Origin: VFMC01 sp040398525
GTDB taxonomy: Bacteria; Actinomycetota; Acidimicrobiia; Acidimicrobiales; Ilumatobacteraceae
Direction of reading: 5' to 3'
NCBI GenBank assembly: GCA_040398525.1
Contig: JBBATY010000014.1
Location: 8,464 to 72,463, forward strand
Length of the DNA: 64,000 bases
In this document: positions 1 to 7,607 of the stretch, one piece after another
How the letters are laid out: each line of letters starts with the position of its first letter
How positions within the stretch are numbered: the stretch's first letter is position 1
Notes under the pieces: generated by a model
What the model was told of the DNA's origin: nothing
Databases searched by the model: none
Seen by the model: only the letters and a program-made list of their open reading frames with translations
Made by a program: the position numbers and the translations under genes

Positions 1-129
1 GTGTTCCCCGATCCGGCCGACGGCGGTCGCCCGCCCTACGAGCAGATCTTCCGACCGGCGATCGAGAGCGGTCGCTTCCGCCTCGTCAGCTCGACGGGCA
101 GCCTGCGCGTGCTGCGACGCGTCGACTGA
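1..129 (+). CDS. C-terminal end of an unidentified protein (partial)
   Basis: An open frame enters from the left edge and stops at TGA 127-129, giving the last 42 residues of a protein (starts ...FPDPADGG, ends LRVLRRVD). The GTG at base 1 need not be the real start. The tail is Arg-rich with no recognisable motif, so the family cannot be named. It is convergent with the aldehyde dehydrogenase that ends at 156, 26 bp away. Confidence 0.5.
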   Translation: MFPDPADGGRPPYEQIFRPAIESGRFRLVSSTGSLRVLRRVD

Positions 130-155
130 ACAACCTTGCTCGGGCCGATGCCGGC

Positions 156-1670
156 TCAGCCGAAGCGGACCCCTTGGGCGAGCGGCAGTGAGGTGCCGAA
201 GTTGATCGTGTTCGTGGCCCGCCGCATGTAGGCCTTCCACGCATCGCTGCCGCTCTCGCGCCCGCCACCGGTCGACTTCTCGCCGCCGAAGGCGCCACCG
301 ATCTCGGCGCCGCTCGGGCCGATGTTCACGTTGGCGATGCCGCAGTCGCTGCCGTCGGCAGCCATGAAGCGCTCGGCCTCGCGCACGTCGTTGGTGAAGA
401 TGCTGCTGGCCAGGCCCTGGGTGACGCCGTTCTGCAGCGCGATCGCCTCGTCGAAGTCGTCGTAGGCCAGGACGTAGAGCACCGGTGCGAACGTCTCGGT
501 GCGCACGATCTCGGTCTGGGCGGGCATCGTCACGATCGCCGGTCGGGTGTAGGCAGCGGCGGGCGCTTGGTCGGCGAGCAGCCGTTCGCCACCCACCACC
601 ACCTCGCCACCGTCGGCGCGCGCGGAGCTGAGCGCTGCGGACATGCGCTCGTAGGCGGCCATGGTGACCAGCGGCCCCACCAACGTGGCCTCGTCGAGCG
701 GGCTGCCCACCGGCAGCGAGGCGTACGCGGTGGCCAGCCGCTCGAGCAGCGCGTCGTGCTGGCTGCGGTGGACGATCAGCCGCCGCAGCGTGGTGCAGCG
801 TTGGCCGGCGGTGCCCGCTGCGGCGAAGGTGATGCCGCGGACGGCCAACTCGAGCGATGCCGACGGGGCGACGATGGCGGCGTTGTTGCCGCCGAGCTCG
901 AGGATGCAGCGGCCGAACCGGGCTGCGACGACCGGTGCGACGCGGGCCCCCATCGCGGTCGAGCCGGTCGCCGACACGAGTGGCACGTCGGGGCTGGCCA
1001 CCAGCTCGGCACCGACGGTGCCGTCGCCGAGCACGACCTGCGCCAGATGGGCCGGGGCATCGACCGACGCGGCGGCCCGGTCGAACAGCGCCTGGGTGGC
1101 GAGGGCCGTGAGCGGGGTGAGCTCGCTCGGCTTCCAGAGCACGCTGTTGCCGCACACGACGGCGAGCGCGGCGTTCCACGACCACACGGCGACCGGGAAG
1201 TTGAACGCGGTGATCACGGCCACCGGGCCGTAGGGGTGCCACTGCTCCATCAGGCGGTGATCGGGGCGCTCGCTGGCGATCGTCAGCCCGTGCAGCTGGC
1301 GGCTGAGCCCGACCGCGAAGTCGCAGATGTCGATCATCTCCTGCACCTCGCCGAGGGCCTCGCTGCGGATCTTGCCCGCCTCGAGCTGCACCAGCGTGGC
1401 CAGGTCGCCCTGGTGGCGCCGCAGCTGCTCGCCGAAGCGGCGGACCAGTTCGCCGCGTTGCGGGGCCGGCACCGTGCGCCACGTCCGGAACGCCTCGCCG
1501 GCGCGGGCGACGGCCTCGGCCACCGAAGTTCCAGCCGGCACGGCGCCGAGGTGCTCGCCAGTGATCGGGGTGCGCGTCGGGTGGTCGCCGTGGTCGGTTG
1601 ATGCAGCCCCGCACGCGGCCAGGGCGTCGGCAGCGAGGGAGCGGAGATGGTCGGTGATGGGCAGTTGCAC
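156..1670 (-). CDS. ALDH7-family aldehyde dehydrogenase (aminoadipate-semialdehyde / piperideine-6-carboxylate type)
   Basis: NAD(P)-dependent oxidation of an aldehyde to a carboxylate, probably aminoadipate semialdehyde in lysine/pipecolate breakdown. The 504-residue protein has the ALDH fold in order: the FNFPVAVW segment near 157, the general-base Glu258 in LELGGNN and the nucleophile Cys292 in GQRCTTLRR. The GGNN and GQRCTT wording is typical of ALDH7 rather than of betaine or succinate-semialdehyde dehydrogenases. The start is GTG at 1670, with a G-rich stretch (GGGCGG) just upstream. It is transcribed alone, divergently from the monooxygenase at 1759. No other lysine catabolic gene is visible, so the substrate is inferred from family only. 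Confidence 0.85.
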   Translation of the reverse strand: MQLPITDHLRSLAADALAACGAASTDHGDHPTRTPITGEHLGAVPAGTSVAEAVARAGEAFRTWRTVPAPQRGELVRRFGEQLRRHQGDLATLVQLEAGKIRSEALGEVQEMIDICDFAVGLSRQLHGLTIASERPDHRLMEQWHPYGPVAVITAFNFPVAVWSWNAALAVVCGNSVLWKPSELTPLTALATQALFDRAAASVDAPAHLAQVVLGDGTVGAELVASPDVPLVSATGSTAMGARVAPVVAARFGRCILELGGNNAAIVAPSASLELAVRGITFAAAGTAGQRCTTLRRLIVHRSQHDALLERLATAYASLPVGSPLDEATLVGPLVTMAAYERMSAALSSARADGGEVVVGGERLLADQAPAAAYTRPAIVTMPAQTEIVRTETFAPVLYVLAYDDFDEAIALQNGVTQGLASSIFTNDVREAERFMAADGSDCGIANVNIGPSGAEIGGAFGGEKSTGGGRESGSDAWKAYMRRATNTINFGTSLPLAQGVRFG

Positions 1671-1699
1671 CCGCCCATGATGTCAGCCGGCGCAGCACT

Positions 1700-1714
1700 C
1701 GACCCTCAGGGTCG
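1700..1714. promoter_or_regulatory. 15-bp perfect palindrome between divergent genes (candidate operator)
   Basis: CGACCCT-C-AGGGTCG lies 30 bp from the ALDH start and about 33 bp before the -10 hexamer of the EthA-like gene. Its position suits a regulator of the divergent pair. No regulator gene adjoins it. Confidence 0.4.
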
Positions 1715-1746
1715 CCTCGGCCCGTGGCGGCACAGCAGTGGAGGAG

Positions 1747-1752
1747 TAGGTT
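1747..1752 (+). promoter_or_regulatory. -10 element TAGGTT of the EthA-like gene
   Basis: TAGGTT followed by 6 nt and then ATG 1759. Transcription would start at or within a base or two of the ATG, giving a leaderless mRNA. No clear -35 is seen. Confidence 0.5.
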
Positions 1753-1758
1753 GCGGCC

Positions 1759-3279
1759 ATGGCACATCTCGAGGCAGAGCACGTCGACGTCGTGGTGGTG
1801 GGTGCGGGCATCTCCGGCATCGGGGCCGGCTATCACCTGCAGACGATGAGCCCCGACCGCTCGTACGTCATCCTCGAGGGTCGCGGCGACATCGGTGGCA
1901 CGTGGGACCTGTTCCGGTACCCCGGGGTGCGCTCCGACAGCGACATGCACACCCTCGGCTACTCGTTCAAGCCGTGGAAGGCCGACAAGTCGATCGCCGA
2001 CGGCCCGTCGATCATGTCGTACCTGCGCGAGACCGTCGCCGAGCACGGCATCGATCGCCACATCCGCTTCCACCACCTGGTGCAGCGGGCCGAATGGAAC
2101 AGCGACGAGGCGCGCTGGACCCTCACGGTGCACCGGGCCGACACCGGCGACGACCTCACCATCACGTGCAACTACGTGTTCATGTGCTCGGGGTACTACT
2201 CGTACAAGGCGGGCTACACGCCCGAGTTCCCCGGCCGCGATCGGTTCCGGGGCACGATCGTCCACCCTCAGGACTGGCCGGCCGACCTCGACTACACCGG
2301 CAAGAAGGTGGTCGTCATCGGCTCCGGGGCCACTGCGGTCACGCTGGTGCCCGCGATGGCTGGCCAGGCGGCACACGTCACGATGCTGCAGCGTTCGCCC
2401 ACCTACGTGGCGAGTGGTCCCGATGTCGACCGGGTGAACGTGGTGCTACGCAAGCTGTTGCCCGACCGCGCGGCCTATGCCGTCACCCGGGTCAAGAACG
2501 TCCGCATGCAGCAGCTGCTCTACCGGCGCACGCGCACCAAGCCCGAGCAGGTCCGCAAGTACCTGCTCGACAAGACCCGCGAGCAGCTGCCGGCGGGCTA
2601 CGACGTCGATCGCCACTTCTCGCCGAGCTACAACCCGTGGGACCAACGGCTGTGCCTGGTGCCCAACGGCGACCTGTTCCAGGCGATCTCGGCGGGCACG
2701 GCGAGCGTGGTCACCGATCGCATCCGCACCTTCGACGAGACGGGCATCGAGCTCGAGTCGGGCGAGCACCTCGATGCCGACGTCATCGTCACTGCGACGG
2801 GGCTGCAACTCGTCACCCTGGGTGAGGTGTCGTTCGTGGTCGACGGCGAGCCGGTCGACTTCGCCGACACCTGGACCTACAAGGGGTTCGCCTACTCCGA
2901 CGTGCCGAACCTGGCCTCGACGTTCGGCTACATCAACGCCTCGTGGACACTGCGCGCCGATCTGACGTGCGAGTACGTGTGCCGACTGCTGAACCACATG
3001 CGCGAGACCGGGACGGCGCAGTGCACGCCGCGGTTGCGGGCGTCCGACCGCGACATGCCGGCGCGGCCGTGGATCGACAACTTCTCGGCTGGCTACATGC
3101 AGCGCGACATGCACCGCTTCCCCAAGCAGGGCGACCGCGACCCGTGGACGAACCCGCAGGACTACTCGCGCGACAAGAAGTTGTTCCGCTCGGCGCCAGT
3201 CGACGACGGGGTGATGAGCTTCACGTCGCGTCAGCGACCGGTGGCGCGAACAGGTGCCCCGCAGGGGATGCGTGCGTGA
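1759..3279 (+). CDS. EthA-like flavin monooxygenase (Baeyer-Villiger type)
   Basis: FAD/NADPH-dependent monooxygenase of the Baeyer-Villiger group, inserting oxygen into ketones or oxidising S/N atoms. The 506-residue protein starts with a FAD Rossmann motif GAGISG (15-20). It then has the RGDIGGTWDLFRYPGVRSDS block that is nearly identical to mycobacterial EthA, the BVMO fingerprint FRGTIVHPQDW near 163-173 and a second nucleotide-binding motif GSGATA near 188. The ATG is placed by the -10 hexamer 6 nt upstream. Its 3' end overlaps the toroid protein on the other strand by 59 bp. EthA activates ethionamide in mycobacteria, but the native substrate is unknown there and here. Confidence 0.88.
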   Translation: MAHLEAEHVDVVVVGAGISGIGAGYHLQTMSPDRSYVILEGRGDIGGTWDLFRYPGVRSDSDMHTLGYSFKPWKADKSIADGPSIMSYLRETVAEHGIDRHIRFHHLVQRAEWNSDEARWTLTVHRADTGDDLTITCNYVFMCSGYYSYKAGYTPEFPGRDRFRGTIVHPQDWPADLDYTGKKVVVIGSGATAVTLVPAMAGQAAHVTMLQRSPTYVASGPDVDRVNVVLRKLLPDRAAYAVTRVKNVRMQQLLYRRTRTKPEQVRKYLLDKTREQLPAGYDVDRHFSPSYNPWDQRLCLVPNGDLFQAISAGTASVVTDRIRTFDETGIELESGEHLDADVIVTATGLQLVTLGEVSFVVDGEPVDFADTWTYKGFAYSDVPNLASTFGYINASWTLRADLTCEYVCRLLNHMRETGTAQCTPRLRASDRDMPARPWIDNFSAGYMQRDMHRFPKQGDRDPWTNPQDYSRDKKLFRSAPVDDGVMSFTSRQRPVARTGAPQGMRA

Positions 3280-4267
3280 TCGCGTCGGCAGCCAGGATGA
3301 CGGCTGCCGCGGTGTACGCGCTGGTCTCCTGGTAAGGGAAGGTCTCGAGCGTCGGATAGACGATCCCGGTCCAGTACGAGCCGTTGTCGAGCCGGTGCGA
3401 GCGGGTCCAGGCGACGAGGTCGACAGCAGTGTCGGCGTCGCCCGCAGCGGCGAACGCGATCGCGCACTCGGCAGTCTCCGACGCCGTGATCCACGGCTCG
3501 TCGCTGACGCAGCGGATGCCCTTGCCCGGCATCGCGAACAGGTCCCACTGGCCGTGGAGATGGGCGAGCGCGGCGTCGCCCGACAGCGCTCCGGCGAGCA
3601 CCGGGTAGTACCAGTCCATCGCCCAGCGGACCTTCGGTTCGAAGCGGTGCGGTTCGTCGGCCACGAGATGGGCGAGCAGCTGGCCGGCAGCGGCCCAGTC
3701 CGGCCGGGGTGACAGGGCGAGCTCGGCGAGCTCGGCGGCGCACGCGAGGGCGTGCGCGATGCTGGCCGACCCGGTGAGCAGGGCGTAGTCCCAGGGCGTG
3801 TCGTCGGCGGTGCGCGCCCACAGGACCGTGCCATCGTGGCGGCGCATGCCGAGCACCCAGTCGATCGCTCGCTCGACCGTCGGCCAGAGGTGGTCGACGA
3901 AGCCGCGGTCGCGGGTGCACAGCCAGTGGTGCCACACGCCGGTGGCGATGTAGGCGCACACATTGGTGTCGAGCTTGGCTTCCTCGACCGAGCCGTCGGG
4001 CAGGTAGTAGTTCCACCAGCTGCCGTCGGGTCGCTGGATGTCGGCGAGCCATTCGTAGGCGCGCTCGGCCTGGGCGTGGAAGCCAGCGACATCGAGAGCC
4101 ATTGCGGTCTCGACGTGGTTCCACGGGTCGCAGTGCCCGCCCGGCCACCACGGGATCATCCCGGAGTCGAGCTGCAGCGAGGCGATCCATTCGGCGCTCA
4201 CCACGACTTCGTCGGCGCTGAGCACTCCCTCGAGATGTGGCAGCACGACCTGGGCCCGCCTGGTCAC
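3221..4267 (-). CDS. Alpha/alpha-toroid protein (prenyltransferase/squalene-oxidase-repeat-like)
   Basis: 348 residues with repeated Trp/Gly-rich helical hairpins (PDGSWWNYY, VWHHWLCTRD, DDTPWDYALL), the look of terpene-cyclase/prenyltransferase-type or glycoside-hydrolase-like alpha/alpha barrels. No DxDD cyclase motif was seen, so chemistry is open. The chosen start is GTG 4265-4267, which overlaps the methyltransferase stop as GTGA. A longer frame to 4606 exists but its N-terminal part is a shadow of the methyltransferase. It ends the block galM / GT4 / methyltransferase / toroid, so a role in making or trimming a glycolipid or methylated glycan is inferred. The last 59 bp overlap the EthA-like gene tail-to-tail. 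Confidence 0.65.
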   Translation of the reverse strand: MTRRAQVVLPHLEGVLSADEVVVSAEWIASLQLDSGMIPWWPGGHCDPWNHVETAMALDVAGFHAQAERAYEWLADIQRPDGSWWNYYLPDGSVEEAKLDTNVCAYIATGVWHHWLCTRDRGFVDHLWPTVERAIDWVLGMRRHDGTVLWARTADDTPWDYALLTGSASIAHALACAAELAELALSPRPDWAAAGQLLAHLVADEPHRFEPKVRWAMDWYYPVLAGALSGDAALAHLHGQWDLFAMPGKGIRCVSDEPWITASETAECAIAFAAAGDADTAVDLVAWTRSHRLDNGSYWTGIVYPTLETFPYQETSAYTAAAVILAADAITHASPAGHLFAPPVADAT

Positions 4268-4980
4268 CGCTTCACCCCGTAGACGATGAAGCTCTTGCCG
4301 AGCACGGGGGACAGGACCTGCTCGACGACCTGCATCGAACGGGGCTGTTCGACGATCTCCCATTCGAGCAGCCGCTTGTAGCGGTTGACGAGCGGATGGT
4401 CGTCGCGGCGCGGCCCAACGGCGCACTTCAGCCACCAGTACGGCGAGTGGAGTGCGTGCGCGTGGTGCGACCCGGTGACCTGCAGCCCGGCGGAGCGCAA
4501 CTTGGCCTTCAACTCGGTCGAGCTGTAGATGCGCACGTGCCCGCCCACGCTCTTCGGTGCGTGGTACTCGTCGGAGAGCATCCAGTTGACCTTCTCCGGG
4601 AACCACGTCGGCACCGTGGCGGCGAAGGTCCCGCCCGGCTTGAGCACCCGCACGAACTCGGAGATCGCGTCGACGTCGGCCTGGATGTGCTCGAGCACCT
4701 CGCTCGTGATCACCCGGTCGAAGGTGCCGTCGGCGAACGGCAGGCGGGTCGCGTCGCCGCGCAGCGCGCCGACGTAGCGCTCGATCGGGATCTCGCCCAG
4801 CTCGACCATGGCCCCGAACGTGGCTCGGGTGGCCACCACTTCGTCGGCCGCGTAGTCGAGCGCAACGACATTCGCGCCGCGCCTGGCGAGCTCGAACGCG
4901 TGGCGGCCGAAGCCGGCGCCGGCATCGAGGACGAGGTCGCCGGGGCGCACGCCGAGGCGGTCGAAGCGAATGGTGAGCAC
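4264..4980 (-). CDS. Class I SAM-dependent methyltransferase (type 11)
   Basis: 238 residues starting at GTG 4980 (VLTIRFDRLGV), 4 nt after the glycosyltransferase stop, with an AGGA about 8-11 nt upstream. Motif I is VLDAGAGFGRHAFELA near residues 17-31. The acidic end of strand 2 (VVALDYA) and the post-I segment ITSEVLEHI follow, so the SAM fold is complete. The next gene starts inside its stop codon, so the GT4, this gene and the toroid gene should be translated together. The acceptor is unknown; a sugar or lipid-linked glycan is inferred from context. Confidence 0.8.
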   Translation of the reverse strand: MLTIRFDRLGVRPGDLVLDAGAGFGRHAFELARRGANVVALDYAADEVVATRATFGAMVELGEIPIERYVGALRGDATRLPFADGTFDRVITSEVLEHIQADVDAISEFVRVLKPGGTFAATVPTWFPEKVNWMLSDEYHAPKSVGGHVRIYSSTELKAKLRSAGLQVTGSHHAHALHSPYWWLKCAVGPRRDDHPLVNRYKRLLEWEIVEQPRSMQVVEQVLSPVLGKSFIVYGVKR

Positions 4981-4984
4981 CGGG

Positions 4985-6310
4985 TCAGATCCTGCCGTTG
5001 CGCCGCAACTTGTCGAGGTTCGCCGGCATGGCGAGCACTTCGCGGTATTGCTCGACGGTGAGCTGGGCGCAGTGCCGCCAGCTCCAGCGCTCGACCACCC
5101 GCTGGCGACCCGCGTCACCGATCCGGGTGCGCAGGTCGGCATCGTCGAGGCCACGCCGGATGGCTGCTGCCAGGGCGTCGGCGTCGCCGGCCCGGCACTG
5201 CAGCACGGTCTCGCCATCGGTGCCGGTCACTTCCGGCAATGCCCCGCCGTCGGTGGCGACCAGGCAGATGCCGGTGCTCATCGCCTCGATGGCGGGCAGG
5301 CTGAAGCCCTCGTACAGGCTGGGCACCACGGCCAGTTCGGCTTCGGCGTAGAGCTCGACGATGCGCTCGTCGGGCACGCCGGAGACGAACTCGATGTGCG
5401 GGCGCAGGCCGAGCCGGTCGATGAGGTCGGCGCTGTGGCCGGGCCGCGGCTTGCCGATGATGGTGAGGGTGACGTCGCGCTCGGTGCGCAGCTTGGCCAT
5501 CGCCTCGAGCAGGTAGCTGAGGCCCTTCAGGGCCACATCGGCCGACGCGGTGGTGATCAAGCGGCCCGGTCGGCGGGTCACGTCGGGTCGTGGGGTGAAC
5601 AGCTCGGGGTCGACACCGACGGGCACGAGGCGCATCCGGTCGAGGCTCACCTTCATGTCCTGGTGGATGTCCTTGATGCTGTTCTCGCTCACCACCACGA
5701 TGCGCGGCATCTGGCTGGCGACCTTGCCCTGCATCTTCACGAAGTTGTACCAGCGGCCGATGCTGCGCCGCCGACGCCGCGACTTCGTGTGCTCCATCTC
5801 GAGCGCCCGGTCGCGGGTGATCGGGTGGTGCAGCGTGACGATCGTGGGGATCATCTTCTCGATGTCGAGGATGCCGTAGCCGAGGCACTGGTTGTCGTGG
5901 ACCAGGTCGAAGTCGTGGGTGCGCCGTTTCAGCTGCTCGCGAGCGCGGATGCTGAACGCCCGCGGCTCGCCGAAGGTGCCCTTCAGGTGCTGCATGGTCT
6001 CGGCCAGGTCGGCGCGCGTCTTGACCTCCCAGTACGCGGGCAGGCGACCGGGGTAGTGGTCGTTCCACAGGTCGAGGCTCGGGAGTTGGTGCAGCGTCAC
6101 CCGTGGGTCGAGCACCGGGTAGGGCTGGCCGCCGTAGACCTCGATCTCGTGGCCGAGGTCGACGAGGGCCTTGGTGAGGTGGCGGGTGTACACACCCTGG
6201 CCGCCGACATGCGGCTTGCCTCGATAGGTGAGGTACGCGATGCGCAGCGGTGCATCAGGGTCGAGGACCCGGGCCCGCGATGTGCTCGGGCCGGTCGGGC
6301 GGTCGGACAT
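4985..6310 (-). CDS. GT4-family glycosyltransferase
   Basis: A retaining GT-B glycosyltransferase of 441 residues. The N-terminal acceptor half has GGQGVYTRHL near 36-45, the usual start of GT4 enzymes that bind a sugar acceptor at the membrane. The C-terminal half has the nucleotide-sugar E-x7-E region EGFSLPAIEAMSTG. A patch KSRRRRRSIGR may be a membrane or anionic-lipid contact. A possible -10 (TAGCGT, 6319-6324 on the minus strand) lies 8 nt upstream, but inside the end of galM, so co-transcription from galM is equally possible. Donor and acceptor cannot be read. Confidence 0.82.
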   Translation of the reverse strand: MSDRPTGPSTSRARVLDPDAPLRIAYLTYRGKPHVGGQGVYTRHLTKALVDLGHEIEVYGGQPYPVLDPRVTLHQLPSLDLWNDHYPGRLPAYWEVKTRADLAETMQHLKGTFGEPRAFSIRAREQLKRRTHDFDLVHDNQCLGYGILDIEKMIPTIVTLHHPITRDRALEMEHTKSRRRRRSIGRWYNFVKMQGKVASQMPRIVVVSENSIKDIHQDMKVSLDRMRLVPVGVDPELFTPRPDVTRRPGRLITTASADVALKGLSYLLEAMAKLRTERDVTLTIIGKPRPGHSADLIDRLGLRPHIEFVSGVPDERIVELYAEAELAVVPSLYEGFSLPAIEAMSTGICLVATDGGALPEVTGTDGETVLQCRAGDADALAAAIRRGLDDADLRTRIGDAGRQRVVERWSWRHCAQLTVEQYREVLAMPANLDKLRRNGRI

Positions 6311-6314
6311 GGGG

Positions 6315-7106
6315 TCACACGCTACCGGCGGGTAGCCAACTGACCGTCATGGAGCGCTGGAGGAACTCCCCGGGCTCGAGCACCGTCATCAGGCCCAGGT
6401 TCACCGCGTCGGGTGGGCCGGACTGCGGTTCGACACAGGTGGCGTGGCTGGGCTGGTCGTAGACCACCCAGTGGTCGCAGTCGCTCTCGACGCGCACCGT
6501 CAGACCCGGGTAGCGCAGCTCCGGTGTGGCCAACGGACGCACGAAGCAGTCGTCCCACGGTCGTGGCGGTGGGGCGACCAGATCGCCGGTGGGGATGCCC
6601 TCGTCGTCGCGCAGGTACATCGCCGCGAACTCGAGCTGGTCGTGCGGCGGCTTGACGAACCACGGGTGCCAGCCGATGGTGACCGGCATCGCCTCGCCCT
6701 CGGCGATCACGGTGAGCACGCAGACGAGGGCCTCGTCGCCGAGTTGGATGTGCTGGTGGGCCCGTCCGCCGAGCGGCCAGGTGAGCCGGCACTCGAGCTC
6801 GGCGTGGCTCGGGCCGGCATCGAGCAGGTCCCACCGGCTGGTGAACCCACTGCCGTGGATGGCGTGGGGGGCCATGTTCACCGGCAGTCGGTGCTCGACG
6901 CCGTGGAACCGGAAGCGACCATGCCTGATGCGCCCGGCGAACGGCACCATCGGGTAGCTGCCCCAGTGGAGCGGGTTGCTCGAGGAGTCGCCGGTGACGA
7001 GCAGTTCGCGACCGTCGACCTGCAGCGACGCGATACGGCCACCGTCGGCTGGGGCGACGGTGGCCAGCACGGGGTGCCGGGCGCTGCCGGCGACGAGCTC
7101 GATCAT
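6315..7106 (-). CDS. Aldose 1-epimerase family protein
   Basis: 263 residues from ATG 7104-7106 (MIELVAGSARHPVLATVAP). The galactose mutarotase fold is indicated by GRIASLQVDGRELLV, the early NPLHWGSYPMVPFAGRI segment, HAIHGSGF and WHPWF. The HG of HAIHGSG and the later His are the usual catalytic region. It would interconvert alpha and beta anomers of a hexose or act on a sugar-phosphate analogue. It is divergent from dtd with 36 bp between starts and is followed 4 bp later by the GT4 start, so it may supply sugar to the same glycan block. Confidence 0.75.
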   Translation of the reverse strand: MIELVAGSARHPVLATVAPADGGRIASLQVDGRELLVTGDSSSNPLHWGSYPMVPFAGRIRHGRFRFHGVEHRLPVNMAPHAIHGSGFTSRWDLLDAGPSHAELECRLTWPLGGRAHQHIQLGDEALVCVLTVIAEGEAMPVTIGWHPWFVKPPHDQLEFAAMYLRDDEGIPTGDLVAPPPRPWDDCFVRPLATPELRYPGLTVRVESDCDHWVVYDQPSHATCVEPQSGPPDAVNLGLMTVLEPGEFLQRSMTVSWLPAGSV

Positions 7107-7142
7107 GGCCCCATCGTCGCGCAGCTGCCAGGATCTGGCACC

Positions 7143-7607
7143 GTGAGAGGGCTCGTGCAGCGGGTCACGGAGGCATCCGTGACGGTGATGACCGACGGTG
7201 TCGGCGAGATGGTCGGCTCGATCGGGCCCGGCCTGTGCGTGCTGGTCGGTGCCACCCATACCGACACCGAGGCCATCGCCCACAAGCTGGCCGACAAGAT
7301 CTGGAACCTGCGTGTGCTCGACGACGAGGCGGGGGTGATGAACCGCTCGCTCGCCGATCGGGCCGCAGCTGGCGACGTCGGTGCGGTGCTGGTGGTGAGC
7401 CAGTTCACCCTGTACGGCGACACCTCCGCCGGGCGCCGACCGAGCTGGATCGCGGCGGCCCGACCCGAGCAGGCCGAGCCGCTCGTCGACGCGGTCGTGG
7501 CGCGGTTGCGTCAGCTCGGTGCGACGGTGGCGACCGGGCGGTTCCGCACCGAGATGCGGGTGCACCTGGTGAACGACGGCCCGGTCACCCTGCTGTTGGA
7601 GCTGTGA
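7143..7607 (+). CDS. dtd: D-aminoacyl-tRNA deacylase
   Basis: Hydrolyses D-aminoacyl-tRNA (and Gly-tRNAAla) in the cytoplasm, a chiral proofreading step. The 154-residue protein begins VRGLVQRVTEASVTV, matching the MRALVQRV start of the family. It contains the diagnostic VVSQFTLYGD (catalytic Thr) and the cross-subunit motif near the C-terminus (MRVHLVNDGPVTLLL, the Gly-cisPro equivalent written NDGPVT). The start is GTG 7143. The 3' end overlaps lnt on the opposite strand by 23 bp. Confidence 0.93.
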   Translation: MRGLVQRVTEASVTVMTDGVGEMVGSIGPGLCVLVGATHTDTEAIAHKLADKIWNLRVLDDEAGVMNRSLADRAAAGDVGAVLVVSQFTLYGDTSAGRRPSWIAAARPEQAEPLVDAVVARLRQLGATVATGRFRTEMRVHLVNDGPVTLLLEL

